39,101 nucleotides of DNA from Clostridia bacterium (lineage in GTDB: Bacteria > Bacillota > Clostridia > Oscillospirales > CAG-272): assembly GCA_017463445.1 (NCBI GenBank), contig JAFTPF010000144.1, positions 1 to 39,101 on the forward strand, in the 5' to 3' direction. This document shows, piece after piece, positions 16,856-25,818 of the stretch (within the stretch, counting starts at the first letter, position 1; the number at the start of each line of letters is the position of its first letter). The notes under the pieces were generated by a model. It was not told the DNA's origin. It did no database searches and saw nothing but the letters and a program-made list of their open reading frames with translations. A program made the translations under genes and the position numbers.

Positions 16856-18634
16856 ATGAAGAAAATCATGGGCAGAATCAGAGAATTTGAAATCGAGACC
16901 TTCGATCAGGGTGCCACGGTAAAGATCGCTCCCGAAGAGATCGACGGCGATCTGCAGCATTACCGCATTATGGTGGATTTTGCAGAACCGGTAGTCCCAG
17001 ACAAGATCCGCATCCGTTGGCTGGAGCCCTTTGTAGATATGCTGTCCACCTGGACGCCAGGCAATCGTTTCGACCGCGGACTGTATGCCGACTGGCGTCC
17101 CATGCGCACCTACTCCCGCACGGCGGCGGGCGCGCCCGTCCTTTCACTGGTGGGCAGAGACGGCACAAACAGCTGTACCGTAGCCGTTGCCGATGCCGCC
17201 ACGCCACTCATGCTCAGCGCAGGCATCAGCGAGCGCAAGGGAGACTGCTACTGCGTGCTGGAGCTGTTTATCAACCGCATGGATGTGATGCAGCACTATG
17301 AGACCACTCTGCGGATCGATTCCAGAAAGTGTCCCTTCTACGACAGCATCAAGGAGACCCGCAGATGGTGGAGCGAGACAGGCTATCCTCCCGCCCACGT
17401 GCCCGCCGATGCCAAGCGGGCGATGTTCTCCACTTGGTATAATTTCCAGAAGGAGATAACCACCGACGCAGTGGTGCGGCAATGTGAGATGGCTAAGGAA
17501 TACGGGCTGGACACCGTGATTCTGGACGACGGCTGGCAGACCGCCGAGAATGCCACCGGCGGCTACAGCTTCTGCGGTGACTGGGAGGTTACGCCTACCA
17601 AGATCCCTGATATGAGGGCGTTGGTGGACAAGATTCACACGCTGGGCATGAAGTTCATGCTGTGGTACTCAGTGCCCTTCGTGGGTGTACATACCAAGGC
17701 TTGGGAGCAGTTTGAGGGAATGTACCTCTGGACCCGCGACGGCGGTAAGACCGGTGTGCTGGATCCCCGTTTCGCCAAGACCCGCGCATACCTGGTGGAG
17801 CTTTACGAAAAGGCTGTGCGGGAATGGGAACTGGACGGTCTGAAGCTGGACTTTATCGATTGCTTCTCCCTGCGAGAGGAGTCTCCCGCCAACTACGAGG
17901 ACATGGACTGTGTCTCGCTGGAGGCGGCGGTGGAAAAGCTGCTCTCGGAGATCACCTCCACCCTGCGCGCCATCAATCCCGAGATCATGTTGGAGTTCAG
18001 ACAGTCCTATATCGGTCCCATCATGCAGAAATACGGCAACATCCTGCGGGTAGGCGACTGCGTGGGCGGAGCGACCATTAATCGGGTCAGTTCGCTTGAC
18101 CTGCGCCTGCTCACAGACAACGGCACGGCGGTGCATTCGGACATGATCCTCTGGAACTACGACGCACCCGTGGAGACTGCCGCTGATCAGATGGTGAACG
18201 TCCTCTACTGTGTGCCGCAGATCTCGGTGCTTTTCGATAAGCTTCCCGCGGAACATGAGAAGATGCTGAAATATTATCTGAAGTTCATCGACGATAACCG
18301 TTCGGTTCTGCTGGACGGCGAGTTGATCCTGCGGGGCGTGGAAGGGGCGTATTCGCAAGTGTGCGCTAAAGCGGATGGGGAAGCCATCACTACCGTTTTC
18401 ACCAATCCTCTTTTTAAGTTGGAGGAAGCCTACGGGAAGCTGACGATCGCTAACGGCAGCGGCTCTTGTGAGGTTTACATCGAGAATACGCTCCAAGAGA
18501 TCCGCTACGCTTACGAGACCGTCAACTGTATGGGTGAGACGGCGGAGGAAGGACAGGTCTGCCTTGCCCGGGAAGCTGTGACCAAGTTCACCGTTCCCGT
18601 GTGCGGATTTTTGTTTCTTCGAAAGATCTTGTAA
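16856..18634 (+). CDS. Glycoside hydrolase family 36-like, alpha-galactosidase type
   Basis: Retaining glycosidase of clan GH-D, probably hydrolysing alpha-galactosides such as raffinose-type sugars. The 592 residues are shorter than the roughly 700-aa bacterial GH36 enzymes. A beta-sandwich N-domain (about 1-180) precedes the TIM barrel: MFSTWYNF, DTVILDDGWQ, LKLDFID with nucleophile D332, and RVGDC with acid/base D401. A small beta domain closes the protein. There is no signal peptide, so it should act inside the cell on imported oligosaccharides. AAAGGAG precedes ATG 16856. No transporter or regulator gene is adjacent. The exact sugar specificity is inferred only from the family. Confidence 0.86.
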   Translation: MKKIMGRIREFEIETFDQGATVKIAPEEIDGDLQHYRIMVDFAEPVVPDKIRIRWLEPFVDMLSTWTPGNRFDRGLYADWRPMRTYSRTAAGAPVLSLVGRDGTNSCTVAVADAATPLMLSAGISERKGDCYCVLELFINRMDVMQHYETTLRIDSRKCPFYDSIKETRRWWSETGYPPAHVPADAKRAMFSTWYNFQKEITTDAVVRQCEMAKEYGLDTVILDDGWQTAENATGGYSFCGDWEVTPTKIPDMRALVDKIHTLGMKFMLWYSVPFVGVHTKAWEQFEGMYLWTRDGGKTGVLDPRFAKTRAYLVELYEKAVREWELDGLKLDFIDCFSLREESPANYEDMDCVSLEAAVEKLLSEITSTLRAINPEIMLEFRQSYIGPIMQKYGNILRVGDCVGGATINRVSSLDLRLLTDNGTAVHSDMILWNYDAPVETAADQMVNVLYCVPQISVLFDKLPAEHEKMLKYYLKFIDDNRSVLLDGELILRGVEGAYSQVCAKADGEAITTVFTNPLFKLEEAYGKLTIANGSGSCEVYIENTLQEIRYAYETVNCMGETAEEGQVCLAREAVTKFTVPVCGFLFLRKIL

Positions 18635-18665
18635 ATACGACATCTTGTCAAATTCAGAGTAATCA

Positions 18666-18911
18666 GGATACAAAGAAACCAAATATGAAAAAGCTGTTGC
18701 AGATGCCGGAGCATCCGCAACAGCTTTTGGCGTTTTTTGCCAAACTTTCTTTGGACGAAATCTTTGAAATAGCGTCATTTGGATAGTCAAAGAGCGCATT
18801 CCATCCCGCCTTGTCTGCGATGATGAAATATTGCGAGGGAAGAAGGCAATCGCAGATGTTCAGCTTAAAACGTCCCGTCTTGCGGTCGTCGCGGAGTCGT
18901 GCTCGCTGTTC
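18666..18911 (-). pseudogene. Possible C-terminal gene remnant out of frame with the lipoprotein 3' end
   Basis: Between an in-frame TAA (18914-18912) and TGA (18665-18663) there is an 82-codon open minus-strand stretch without a good start. Its middle reads like real protein: DDRKTGRFKLNICD, LLPSQYFIIADKAGWNALF, DYPNDAISKIS. It overlaps the last 17 codons of the lipoprotein gene in another frame and runs into the GH36 terminator. It may be the tail of a decayed gene, or the tail of the lipoprotein region after a frameshift. I cannot name the family. Confidence 0.35.
18689..18740 (+). terminator. Terminator after the GH36 gene
   Basis: Stem AAAAGCTGTTGC (18689-18700) / GCAACAGCTTTT (18717-18728), extended by an inner stem GATGC/GCATC, with T-runs after it up to about 18738. 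It lies within the open minus-strand stretch described below. Confidence 0.88.
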
Positions 18912-20836
18912 TTATTCGGTAAGACGGTATTGTTGACGGAGATGCTGTTCTTCGTGACCGTCAGGGTAGCCTTGTAGCTTTCGCCGCTCAGCTCTGCGGT
19001 AAACTCAGCTGCAGCAGAGACTGCTTGCGTCGTGGAGATCCGATTGCCGCCGTCATCCGCCAGATACGCTACCAATACATATTCGCCGTATTCATCGGGA
19101 AACCGATCGGCCGTTACAGAAAGTTCACTTTCAAATGTCAGACTCTCGCCTGTGTAATGCAGATCAACGCTACCGACCTCCCTGTGCTCGTCCGCAGACG
19201 CCCACACGAATACCAGGGAGTAGTCGGTGTTCTCCTTCAGCAGGACTGACGGAGCCAGCGTAGCCTCGATCCCGGCAAGCGAGATCTCGTGGGTCGTCTC
19301 GTCCACGGATGCCGTGCCGGTCAGGGTATAGTCGAGGAATTCGAAGTATTCGTACTCGGCGGTCTGCTCCTCAAACGCCATAGCAGACTGATTCCACATC
19401 TCCATCAGAGTTGCGTGTGACGCCTCCTCGGTGAGCAGCCGCTCGATCAGGTCGGCAAAGGTCGCATCGTTCAGATCCTTGCCGTAGATTCCGTCAAAGT
19501 AATGGAAAGCGTTTTTGTGCTGCTCGTAGCCGAATATACCGTCGTACAACTCTTCCTCGTATCCGTCCTTGAAAGAGATGCCCAGACTTTCGCAGACCGA
19601 TGCGATCGCTTTGCGGGTCTCCTCGGGCGTCCAGTAGGTTGGATCGTTGATCAAACCGGAAGATTTGGCGCGGATATAGAGCGTAGGCGCCGTTCGACTG
19701 TCGTAATAGTTGACGCTGTAGGAGCATACGCCTGTGGGATCCATGGGATCCGATCCTGTGCTCGGGAACACGAACTCACCCTTTCCGGTTACCAGCGTGC
19801 TTTGCTGACCGTCGGTGTTGGTGACCGAGGTCCAGCCCTCGAACAGATTCAGGCTCAGCGTGAATCCGGGATCGGCACCGATCCACCATTGACCGCCGTA
19901 GCTATCGTCGGTGAATTTGAACTCGCCGGAGTCGGAATATGCCATGAACTTCAGATGGGGCGACGCATAGTGATAGGTCTCCTCCAACACGGGAGTGATT
20001 TCGCTAATCGGGTTGCCGTTCTCATCAAACAGACCGTCGTTGCGGATCTGCGCTAGCGCCCAGTCGTTGGCCTGCAGATTGTACACGGTCAGCGGGTGGG
20101 AGTTATAGGGCGTCTCGTTGCCTACCGAGATATAATAGCTGTCTTCCAGATAGCTCAGCTGAGTGAAATCCACGATGCCCGCATCGGTAAAGTCGGTAGA
20201 TATGCCGTTCATTCGCAGTTTTCCGTCGAGGGTGTGGGAAACATCGATGCGAATATAGCGATTTTGGTTATCTCCGGTAACATAGCGTTGCTCGATCACC
20301 ACCAGATCGCGGTTGGCGTCGTATTCCATACGGTAATCGCGATAGACTCCTTGACCCGGAAGATAGGTATAATTGGGGGAATATTGCTCGATGTAGTAGC
20401 TGATCCAGGTCGAGAAGGTCTTGCAGGCCTCCAGTGCCTGATTTTTGATCAGCTTCAGCGACTCAATGGTGTTGTCGATCTCGCTGTAGGACTCACCCAT
20501 GGGCATAAAGACGCTCTCATCCTGCACCTGCTCTTTGGGCGGCTCCGGGGGATAGTAGGTGTCGCCGTTATCGGGCTCTGCGCGCAGCAGAGAAAATTCT
20601 GTCGATCCGCAGTTTGCAGATGCACTGCTCGCACCGATACTGACCTGCGTTTTCAGACCGCCTGCCAACTCTGCAATGGTGGGTACTCGATCCAGCTCGT
20701 TGGCAAGATCCTGTGCGGCGGTCAGCAAGGTCTTATTGGAATCGGGCGCAGTAACAGTGGGTTCGTCCTTTCCGCAGGCGGAGAGTACGCCTGCCAATAT
20801 GCCGATCAGGCAAATGATAGAGAGCCATTTTTTCAT
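18860..20836 (-). CDS. Large lipoprotein of unknown function with Ig-like C-terminal domain
   Basis: Exported lipid-anchored protein: a signal of about 20 residues with lipobox L-S-A-C (Cys21). A Ser/Thr-rich region comes next (to about 90), then a long, probably beta-rich body with many Tyr and Trp residues (about 110-380). A helical part follows (about 410-500), with TYWTPEETRKAIASVCESLGI. An Ig- or fibronectin-like domain (about 515-640) contains several beta-strand patterns. I do not recognise the family. AGGAGG lies 8 nt before ATG 20836. It is third in a likely operon after the Nudix and membrane-protein genes (47-bp gap). Its last residues (EHDSATTARRDVLS) look unlike the preceding domain, and another frame reads more like protein there, so the 3' end may be rearranged. 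Confidence 0.7.
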   Translation of the reverse strand: MKKWLSIICLIGILAGVLSACGKDEPTVTAPDSNKTLLTAAQDLANELDRVPTIAELAGGLKTQVSIGASSASANCGSTEFSLLRAEPDNGDTYYPPEPPKEQVQDESVFMPMGESYSEIDNTIESLKLIKNQALEACKTFSTWISYYIEQYSPNYTYLPGQGVYRDYRMEYDANRDLVVIEQRYVTGDNQNRYIRIDVSHTLDGKLRMNGISTDFTDAGIVDFTQLSYLEDSYYISVGNETPYNSHPLTVYNLQANDWALAQIRNDGLFDENGNPISEITPVLEETYHYASPHLKFMAYSDSGEFKFTDDSYGGQWWIGADPGFTLSLNLFEGWTSVTNTDGQQSTLVTGKGEFVFPSTGSDPMDPTGVCSYSVNYYDSRTAPTLYIRAKSSGLINDPTYWTPEETRKAIASVCESLGISFKDGYEEELYDGIFGYEQHKNAFHYFDGIYGKDLNDATFADLIERLLTEEASHATLMEMWNQSAMAFEEQTAEYEYFEFLDYTLTGTASVDETTHEISLAGIEATLAPSVLLKENTDYSLVFVWASADEHREVGSVDLHYTGESLTFESELSVTADRFPDEYGEYVLVAYLADDGGNRISTTQAVSAAAEFTAELSGESYKATLTVTKNSISVNNTVLPNKNSEHDSATTARRDVLS

Positions 20837-20883
20837 ATGTATTCCTCCTGAGATAGAATCGTTATTGCTTTCACTGCGGACAT

Positions 20884-21735
20884 TTACCCGCGATAATCAA
20901 ACAGTTCATAGATCAGTGCGGTCTCCTCGTCGGTGTAGTCGTCGTCCGCCAATAACTCGTCCATATACTTGGTGTCGGTGATCTCGTACTCGTCTGCCGA
21001 AAAACAGGACTTCAGATGCAGAAGATACTCCAGCCTTTCTTCCGTACTCATTTGCTCGAAATTGCCAAATTCGAAGTAATACTCTCTATCCCCGAAGCTT
21101 ACTGTTATGCAAATATCGTAATAGGAGCGCAGACTTTTTCCTGCACTATCTTTATAAATATCAATCACTAGATGCTCTGCCTCGTCAATATCGGCAGAGT
21201 GGGTGACCTGATTGAAGGAATTGTAAGAGGTAAAACGGTCGTTTTCATCAAGCACCTCTCTCGGATAGAGACTGAGCAGCATCAACGGTGCCGTCACGAT
21301 GAGTGCGATCAGGGATATCAGAATGTATTTTTTAGCGGATTTTTTGTTGTCTTCGCTTAAATTCGCTTTGAATTCCTTGGAAAAAAGGGGGTAGGTAGGA
21401 ATGATAGACTCGTACACGGACGGTTTGTAGCGAGGATTTCCGAAAATCGGTTGCAAGTTGCTCAGCGCAAGTCCAAACGGAATGAGCAGGACGAGGATCA
21501 GGACGAACGAAAACGGAAAGATCCAAAGCAATTCCCAACCGTTGTTGTAAAATGCGATCACCGATTCGTCAGCCGTGGCGACCTGCTCGGAAAAGACGGT
21601 GCTAAACAGTATAATCGGAGCAAAGACGATGAGTAAGATCAGCAGGAACACGCTGAAATAGATGATCGAATCCACTATGGAAAGCGGTGCTTTCTTTGCT
21701 TTCACTTTTTTCTTGATCTTTTTGCTGATGCTCAC
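20884..21735 (-). CDS. Hypothetical membrane protein
   Basis: 283 residues, starting with GTG at 21735 that overlaps the Nudix stop as GTGA. GGAGGCGG precedes it, so the two are translationally coupled. A basic N-terminus of about 16 residues (KKIKKKVKAKKA) comes first. Three hydrophobic segments follow: about 22-46, 66-90 and 135-157. A soluble C-terminal part of about 120 residues is rich in Asp, Glu and Tyr. Basic start and hydrophobic spacing suggest the N-terminus is cytoplasmic and the tail outside. I do not recognise a family. Downstream, the lipoprotein may share its transcript and act at the same membrane face. Confidence 0.7.
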   Translation of the reverse strand: MSISKKIKKKVKAKKAPLSIVDSIIYFSVFLLILLIVFAPIILFSTVFSEQVATADESVIAFYNNGWELLWIFPFSFVLILVLLIPFGLALSNLQPIFGNPRYKPSVYESIIPTYPLFSKEFKANLSEDNKKSAKKYILISLIALIVTAPLMLLSLYPREVLDENDRFTSYNSFNQVTHSADIDEAEHLVIDIYKDSAGKSLRSYYDICITVSFGDREYYFEFGNFEQMSTEERLEYLLHLKSCFSADEYEITDTKYMDELLADDDYTDEETALIYELFDYRG

Positions 21736-22139
21736 CGTCCGCCTCCTCCCGTAAACTCCCGCGCGATCTTCTCCAAAATCTCCTCATCCGCAGGGCAGAA
21801 GGGGTACTGCGGAATCTCACCGGGAGCGATCCAGCGGATGTCGTTGTGCTCCAGTATCTGCAGCACGCCCTCGGCGATGGCGGCGTGGAAGAGAGTCAGG
21901 TGAACCGTGATGTCGGGGTATTCGTGTACCACCTCGGTAAATACCTCGCCCACCGACAGGGTGACGGCAAGCTCCTCCCGACACTCGCGGATGAGTGCCG
22001 CCTCCTTCGTCTCGCCCGGCTCCACCTTTCCGCCCACGAACTCCCAAAGAAGTCCGCAGGACTTGTGCGCAGGACGCTGGCAGATGAGAAATTTTTCGTG
22101 ATTTTCGTCCCGGATCAGGGCGGCTACAACTTCAACCAT
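21732..22139 (-). CDS. Nudix hydrolase, MutT-like (8-oxo-dGTP diphosphatase family)
   Basis: 135-residue Nudix hydrolase that probably removes oxidised nucleotides. The Nudix box reads GGKVEPGETKEAA then LIRECREEL, with all the metal-binding Glu residues. The usual Gly after EEL is Ala. FLICQRPAHKSCGLLWEF before the box is typical of MutT-type enzymes that bind a purine. The start is ATG 22139, in a good context after GGGAG. It is first in a minus-strand operon and divergent from GH43. A specific substrate cannot be proven from the sequence, since other (d)NTP pyrophosphatases share this form. Confidence 0.88.
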   Translation of the reverse strand: MVEVVAALIRDENHEKFLICQRPAHKSCGLLWEFVGGKVEPGETKEAALIRECREELAVTLSVGEVFTEVVHEYPDITVHLTLFHAAIAEGVLQILEHNDIRWIAPGEIPQYPFCPADEEILEKIAREFTGGGGR

Positions 22140-22169
22140 TTTTTACGCTCCCAATTGTTTCGATACCGC

Positions 22170-22199
22170 ATTATACCACAGAAACGACCTGATATGCAA
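22170..22199 (-). promoter_or_regulatory. Promoter of the Nudix-lipoprotein operon
   Basis: On the minus strand, TTGCAT (22199-22194), 18 nt, then TATAAT (22175-22170) with an extended -10 TGG. It lies 30 nt upstream of the start. Confidence 0.7.
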
Positions 22200-22237
22200 G
22201 TATTATTTGTAAAAAACACTATTTATCTCCCAATTGC

Positions 22238-22266
22238 TTGCATTTATCAGCTTATCGTGCTATACT
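22238..22266 (+). promoter_or_regulatory. Promoter of the GH43 gene
   Basis: TTGCAT (22238-22243), 17 nt, then TATACT (22261-22266), with TGC directly before it as an extended -10. The start codon is 34 nt downstream. Confidence 0.7.
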
Positions 22267-22300
22267 GTACCTAACCTACTTACAGAAACGGAGCTTTCCT

Positions 22301-23476
22301 ATGAACGAAACAACAAAATCCACCGGCAATCCCATCATTGCCGCTCCCGCAGCCGATCCCACGATGGTGCAGTTTGGCGACAAATATTACGTTTACCCCA
22401 CCTTCGGCGGGATTCCCGAAGTAGGATTCGGCACATGGTCGTCGGAAGATCTGACCGATTGGAAGAGCGAAGGCATGATCCTGAAATTTTCCGACCTCGG
22501 CTGGGCAAATAAGGATGCCTGGGCGCCCGACATCATCGAGCGAAACGGCAAGTATTACTTCTATTTCAGCGCGGCAAGCTCCATCGGCGTAGCGGTGTCC
22601 GACTCCCCTACGGGACCCTTCGTTGATCCTCTCGGCAAGCCCCTCATCGCCTTTGAGGAGGATATGTCCACCATCGATCCCTGCGTCTTCATTGACGATG
22701 ACGGCAGAACCTATCTCTATTGGGGCGCAACCTTCTATGGCAAGATGTTCATGCAAGAGCTGAACGCCGATATGATCTCCTTCAAGGGCGAAAAGCAGGT
22801 AGTCTTCGACTATTCGCTGGAGAAGGACTACCATTGCGAAGGCTCCTACGTCTTCAAGCGAAACGGACTTTACTACTATCTCTGGAGCGAGTACATCTGG
22901 TGCGACAGCCCCACGTTGCGCGTGGATCACAGCTACCGTGTCAACTATGCGGTCAGCGATCGCCCTGAGGGACCCTTTACCAAGGAGCTGTCCCGTGTGC
23001 CGATCCTCTCTACCGATATGGAGCTTGGCTACATCGGCCCCGGTCACAACTCAATTCTGAACATTCCGGGCACGGATGAATATTTCATCATCTACCACCA
23101 GCATCAGGGCGACGCCAAGTTCCGCCGTGCCAACATTGACCGCCTGACCTTCAACAAGTTCGGCGGCATCAATACCATCCGTATGACCAAGGAAGGCGTG
23201 CCCGCCCGTCCCATCACCTGCTGGCTGTCCCACGGTACCATCGGCGTTCATCCCGCAGGCGAGGATAAGACGTTTACCCTCGGCACCCGTCTGGCGACTG
23301 AAGCGATCAACACGGTCACGCTGTACGCCAACGGCGAAGTCGTGTATGCAGGCGGTTATGCTGATACGCTTGTATGGAAAGCGCCCACGGCAGGCGTGTA
23401 CAAGGTCTTTGCTGTTGTTACTGATAAAGAAGGGAAGAGCTATACCACGAAAGCGCTGAACGCGGACGTGGTGTGA
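22301..23476 (+). CDS. Glycoside hydrolase family 43 (beta-xylosidase/arabinofuranosidase type)
   Basis: Inverting five-bladed beta-propeller glycosidase that probably removes arabinose or xylose from hemicellulose fragments. From ATG 22301 (ACGGAG 7 nt before it) the protein has 391 residues. The three expected catalytic acids are visible: D19 in AADPTMV (base), D126 in TIDPCVF (pKa modulator) and E180 in HCEGSYVF (acid). The propeller is followed by a region of about 75 residues with strand patterns (NTVTLYANGEVVYAGG), a small Ig-like domain. There is no signal peptide, so a cytoplasmic role on imported oligosaccharides is likely. The longer in-frame ORF from 22238 would include the promoter and is not used. 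Confidence 0.9.
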   Translation: MNETTKSTGNPIIAAPAADPTMVQFGDKYYVYPTFGGIPEVGFGTWSSEDLTDWKSEGMILKFSDLGWANKDAWAPDIIERNGKYYFYFSAASSIGVAVSDSPTGPFVDPLGKPLIAFEEDMSTIDPCVFIDDDGRTYLYWGATFYGKMFMQELNADMISFKGEKQVVFDYSLEKDYHCEGSYVFKRNGLYYYLWSEYIWCDSPTLRVDHSYRVNYAVSDRPEGPFTKELSRVPILSTDMELGYIGPGHNSILNIPGTDEYFIIYHQHQGDAKFRRANIDRLTFNKFGGINTIRMTKEGVPARPITCWLSHGTIGVHPAGEDKTFTLGTRLATEAINTVTLYANGEVVYAGGYADTLVWKAPTAGVYKVFAVVTDKEGKSYTTKALNADVV

Positions 23477-23500
23477 GGTTTAACTGCATTATAAATGAAA

Positions 23501-23537
23501 CACCGATAGGGAGTTTATGTCTCTATCGGTGGTTTTT
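23501..23537 (+). terminator. Terminator after GH43 (convergent with the kinase gene)
   Basis: Stem CACCGATAG (23501-23509) / CTATCGGTG (23523-23531), then GTTTTT. It lies between two convergent genes. Confidence 0.88.
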
Positions 23538-23565
23538 CGTTTACAGAACCGTTTTCGGTCTGCCG

Positions 23566-24045
23566 TTATTGTTTGACCCATACATCAATTTCGTCCTTGC
23601 AGGGCAATTCAAAAAGCGCACCGAATTTAGCCGCAAGGTTGTCATCAATGAAATAAGCGCTGGCTTCATTCGCCAAAACTGCGCTGTTCCGTTTCTGAAG
23701 GCGTGCTTTCCAAGTCTCCTCGCTAATGTCAATATAATGGAATTCACACGGAATATTACGAGAATTGTAAAATGCTCTTGCGAAGTTCCGTTCTTCCTTC
23801 ATCCAGAAGCCCCAATCAAGAACTACGTTGATTCCGGCTTCGATGAGTTCTAAGGATTTGTCGAACAAGTAATTTTGCGTTCTCTCTACGTACGTATCGT
23901 GCATATCACCGCAATATTGACCAAACAAGGCAAGAGTTATTTCATCAACCGAAAGCAGTGCGGTGTGATTCTGACGACACAGTTCTTTCGCATATGTACT
24001 TTTGCCACTGCAGATTTTACCACAGATAAGAATTACTTTAGCCAT
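23566..24045 (-). CDS. P-loop ATPase/kinase of the AAA_33 type
   Basis: 159-residue nucleotide-binding protein. MAKVILICGKICSGKSTYAK carries a Walker A at residues 9-16. VDEITLALFG and VVLDWGFW resemble the Walker B and following region of predicted small-molecule kinases (zeta-toxin or phosphotransferase-like). The end is the TAA at 23566. The start is ATG 24045, after GGGAG; an ATG at 24075 with ten extra residues is possible but less conserved in kind. It is last in an operon after exoA and the methyltransferase (32-bp gap). The substrate is not visible. It could modify a small molecule or nucleotide. Confidence 0.82.
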   Translation of the reverse strand: MAKVILICGKICSGKSTYAKELCRQNHTALLSVDEITLALFGQYCGDMHDTYVERTQNYLFDKSLELIEAGINVVLDWGFWMKEERNFARAFYNSRNIPCEFHYIDISEETWKARLQKRNSAVLANEASAYFIDDNLAAKFGALFELPCKDEIDVWVKQ

Positions 24046-24077
24046 GCTTCTCCCTTTTGTGTATCCAAATCGCATAC

Positions 24078-24872
24078 TCACTTCCTCACCCGTAGCTCCG
24101 CCAGTGCCGCATAATGCAGCACCTCGAACCGCTCGGGCGCAATTTTGTCCAGTAGTTCCAGATGTTCCCGCTCCCAGTTTGCCAGTTCCACGGCGTTCAA
24201 GGACGCGCCCACACCTCTGCACGCCTTCAGTCTGCCGTGCCACGTTTCCTTGGTGAAGGAAACGGGCAGGGTGTATTCCTCGTGATCGACCGGTTCAAAG
24301 TAGGAGAGGATCGCGTCGGGAATGGGGATCGGCTTCATCGTTTCCCTTGCCCCAGACCAATGGGGACTGTATTTCAACACCAGCTCCTCACTTGCGCCGG
24401 CGATCGGATCCTCGAAGGGGAGCCACGCCATGTAGAGGATCAACAGTCTGCCATCCTTTTTGAGAATGTCAGCGAGTATGGGAGCGACTTTGGTGTGATC
24501 AAAATACCAAAAGCATTGACACGCCGTGACCACATCGAAGGTATCGTGTGGAAAGTCGATCTCCTCCGTAGCGGTGCTGTAAAAATCGATCTCCATGCCA
24601 TGCTCAGCGGACAGCCGACGGGCTTGCTCGATCTGTTCCCGCGAAATATCGATTCCGACCCAGCGTGCACCATGGCGGTACAGATTCCGGGGAAGCACGC
24701 CCGTTCCCGTGCCCAGATCCAGAACGGACTGCCCTCGAATGCACAAGCCCCTGTCCACGATCTTTTGATAAAACACCTCGGGGTAGATGTCTCTGTATCG
24801 AGCGTATTCTTCAGAAACCCGCCCCCAGTCAAACGCTTTTCCTGCATCGATTCTGCTGTCTTTGATGTCCAT
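24078..24872 (-). CDS. SAM-dependent methyltransferase, class I
   Basis: 264 residues starting at ATG 24872. The start shares its A with the exoA stop (TGATG), so translation is coupled. The Rossmann SAM site is SVLDLGTGTGVLPRNL, followed by GIDIS with the acidic residue for the ribose and FDVVTACQCFWYFD as motif III. The C-terminal half has a Trp- and Glu-rich helical part. The fold is that of small-molecule methyltransferases (UbiE/biotin synthesis BioC-like). I do not see a motif that gives the substrate. Confidence 0.85.
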   Translation of the reverse strand: MDIKDSRIDAGKAFDWGRVSEEYARYRDIYPEVFYQKIVDRGLCIRGQSVLDLGTGTGVLPRNLYRHGARWVGIDISREQIEQARRLSAEHGMEIDFYSTATEEIDFPHDTFDVVTACQCFWYFDHTKVAPILADILKKDGRLLILYMAWLPFEDPIAGASEELVLKYSPHWSGARETMKPIPIPDAILSYFEPVDHEEYTLPVSFTKETWHGRLKACRGVGASLNAVELANWEREHLELLDKIAPERFEVLHYAALAELRVRK

Positions 24873-25621
24873 CACTCCACCAAGATCCCCACGGGACAAT
24901 GGTCGCTTCCCATGATCTCGCCAAGAATAAAGCTGTCTTTCACCTTCGGGAACAGCCGATTGGACACCACGAAATAGTCGATGCGCCAGCCCACGTTTTT
25001 CTCCCGCGCTTTCATCATGTAGCTCCACCACGAATACTGAACCTTTTCGGGATAGAGGGCACGGAAGGTGTCGGTAAAGCCGCTCGCAAGCAGTTCGCTG
25101 AACTTACCCCGTTCCTCGTCGGAAAAGCCCGCGCTGTGATGGTTGGTCTTGGGATTTTTCAGGTCGATCTCTTGGTGCGCCACGTTCAGGTCGCCGCAGT
25201 AGATCACGGGCTTCTTTGCATCCAGTTCCAGAATGTAAGCCCGAAGCGCATCTTCCCAAGTCATACGGTAGTCGAGTCTTGCCAGCTCTCGCTGAGCGTT
25301 GGGCGTGTAAACGCAGAGGAGATAAAAGTCCTCGTACTCCAGCGTGATGGCGCGCCCCTCGGTGTCGTGCTCGGGAATGCCGATGCCATATTGCACCGAG
25401 ATCGGCTCGTGCCTTGTAAAGACTGCCGTACCCGAATAGCCCTTCTTTTCGGCGCTGTACCAGTATTGGTGATAGCCGGGGGTGTCAAACACTGCCTGAC
25501 CCGGCTGCATTTTCGTCTCCTGTAGGCAGAAGATGTCCGCATCGGCAGAAGCGAAGAAATCGGAAAAGCCCTTTTCCAACACGGCACGGAAGCCGTTGAC
25601 ATTCCATGAGATGAGTTTCAT
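24872..25621 (-). CDS. exoA: Exodeoxyribonuclease III (AP endonuclease)
   Basis: 249-residue Mg-dependent AP endonuclease of the EEP superfamily that cuts DNA 5' to abasic sites in base excision repair. It has the start MKLISWNVNGFRA with the metal-binding Asn7, CLQETKMQ with the Glu, CVYTPNA with the Tyr, GDLNVAHQEID with Asp-x-Asn, and the terminal MGSDHCPV with the catalytic Asp-His. Length is normal. GAAAGGA precedes ATG 25621. First gene of a minus-strand operon with the methyltransferase. Confidence 0.97.
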   Translation of the reverse strand: MKLISWNVNGFRAVLEKGFSDFFASADADIFCLQETKMQPGQAVFDTPGYHQYWYSAEKKGYSGTAVFTRHEPISVQYGIGIPEHDTEGRAITLEYEDFYLLCVYTPNAQRELARLDYRMTWEDALRAYILELDAKKPVIYCGDLNVAHQEIDLKNPKTNHHSAGFSDEERGKFSELLASGFTDTFRALYPEKVQYSWWSYMMKAREKNVGWRIDYFVVSNRLFPKVKDSFILGEIMGSDHCPVGILVE

Positions 25622-25656
25622 TGTGATGTTTCCTTTCGAGAATACTCCGTGAGTAC

Positions 25657-25685
25657 AGTATAACAGAAAAAACGGGAAAAATCAA
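25657..25685 (-). promoter_or_regulatory. Promoter of the exoA operon
   Basis: On the minus strand, TTGATT (25685-25680), 17 nt, then TATACT (25662-25657), with TGT before it as an extended -10. Confidence 0.72.
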
Positions 25686-25733
25686 TAGCCAAAAAATTTT
25701 GCAAAAAGGGTAGAAATATCAACACGGATATGC

Positions 25734-25788
25734 TATAATGAAAAAAACGATCCCGAATCTGCAAAAGCGATGACGGATTGGGTATAAT
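25734..25788 (+). promoter_or_regulatory. Two candidate -10 boxes upstream of trxA
   Basis: TATAAT at 25734-25739 (extended by TGC) and again at 25783-25788. Neither has a good -35 at 17 nt. The operon may use an activator or two weak starts. Confidence 0.45.
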
Positions 25789-25818
25789 ACTATCAACTAA
25801 CAGAAAGGAAATACAAAA

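Noticed and set aside
22238-22300. Upstream in-frame ATG extending the GH43 protein by 21 residues
   Set aside because: The extension runs through the promoter (-35 at 22238, -10 at 22261) and lacks a ribosome site. ATG 22301 has ACGGAG at the right distance.
24046-24243. N-terminal extension of the P-loop kinase up to 24243
   Set aside because: This part is the 3' end of the methyltransferase gene in another frame. The ribosome site and the glycine loop place the start at 24045.
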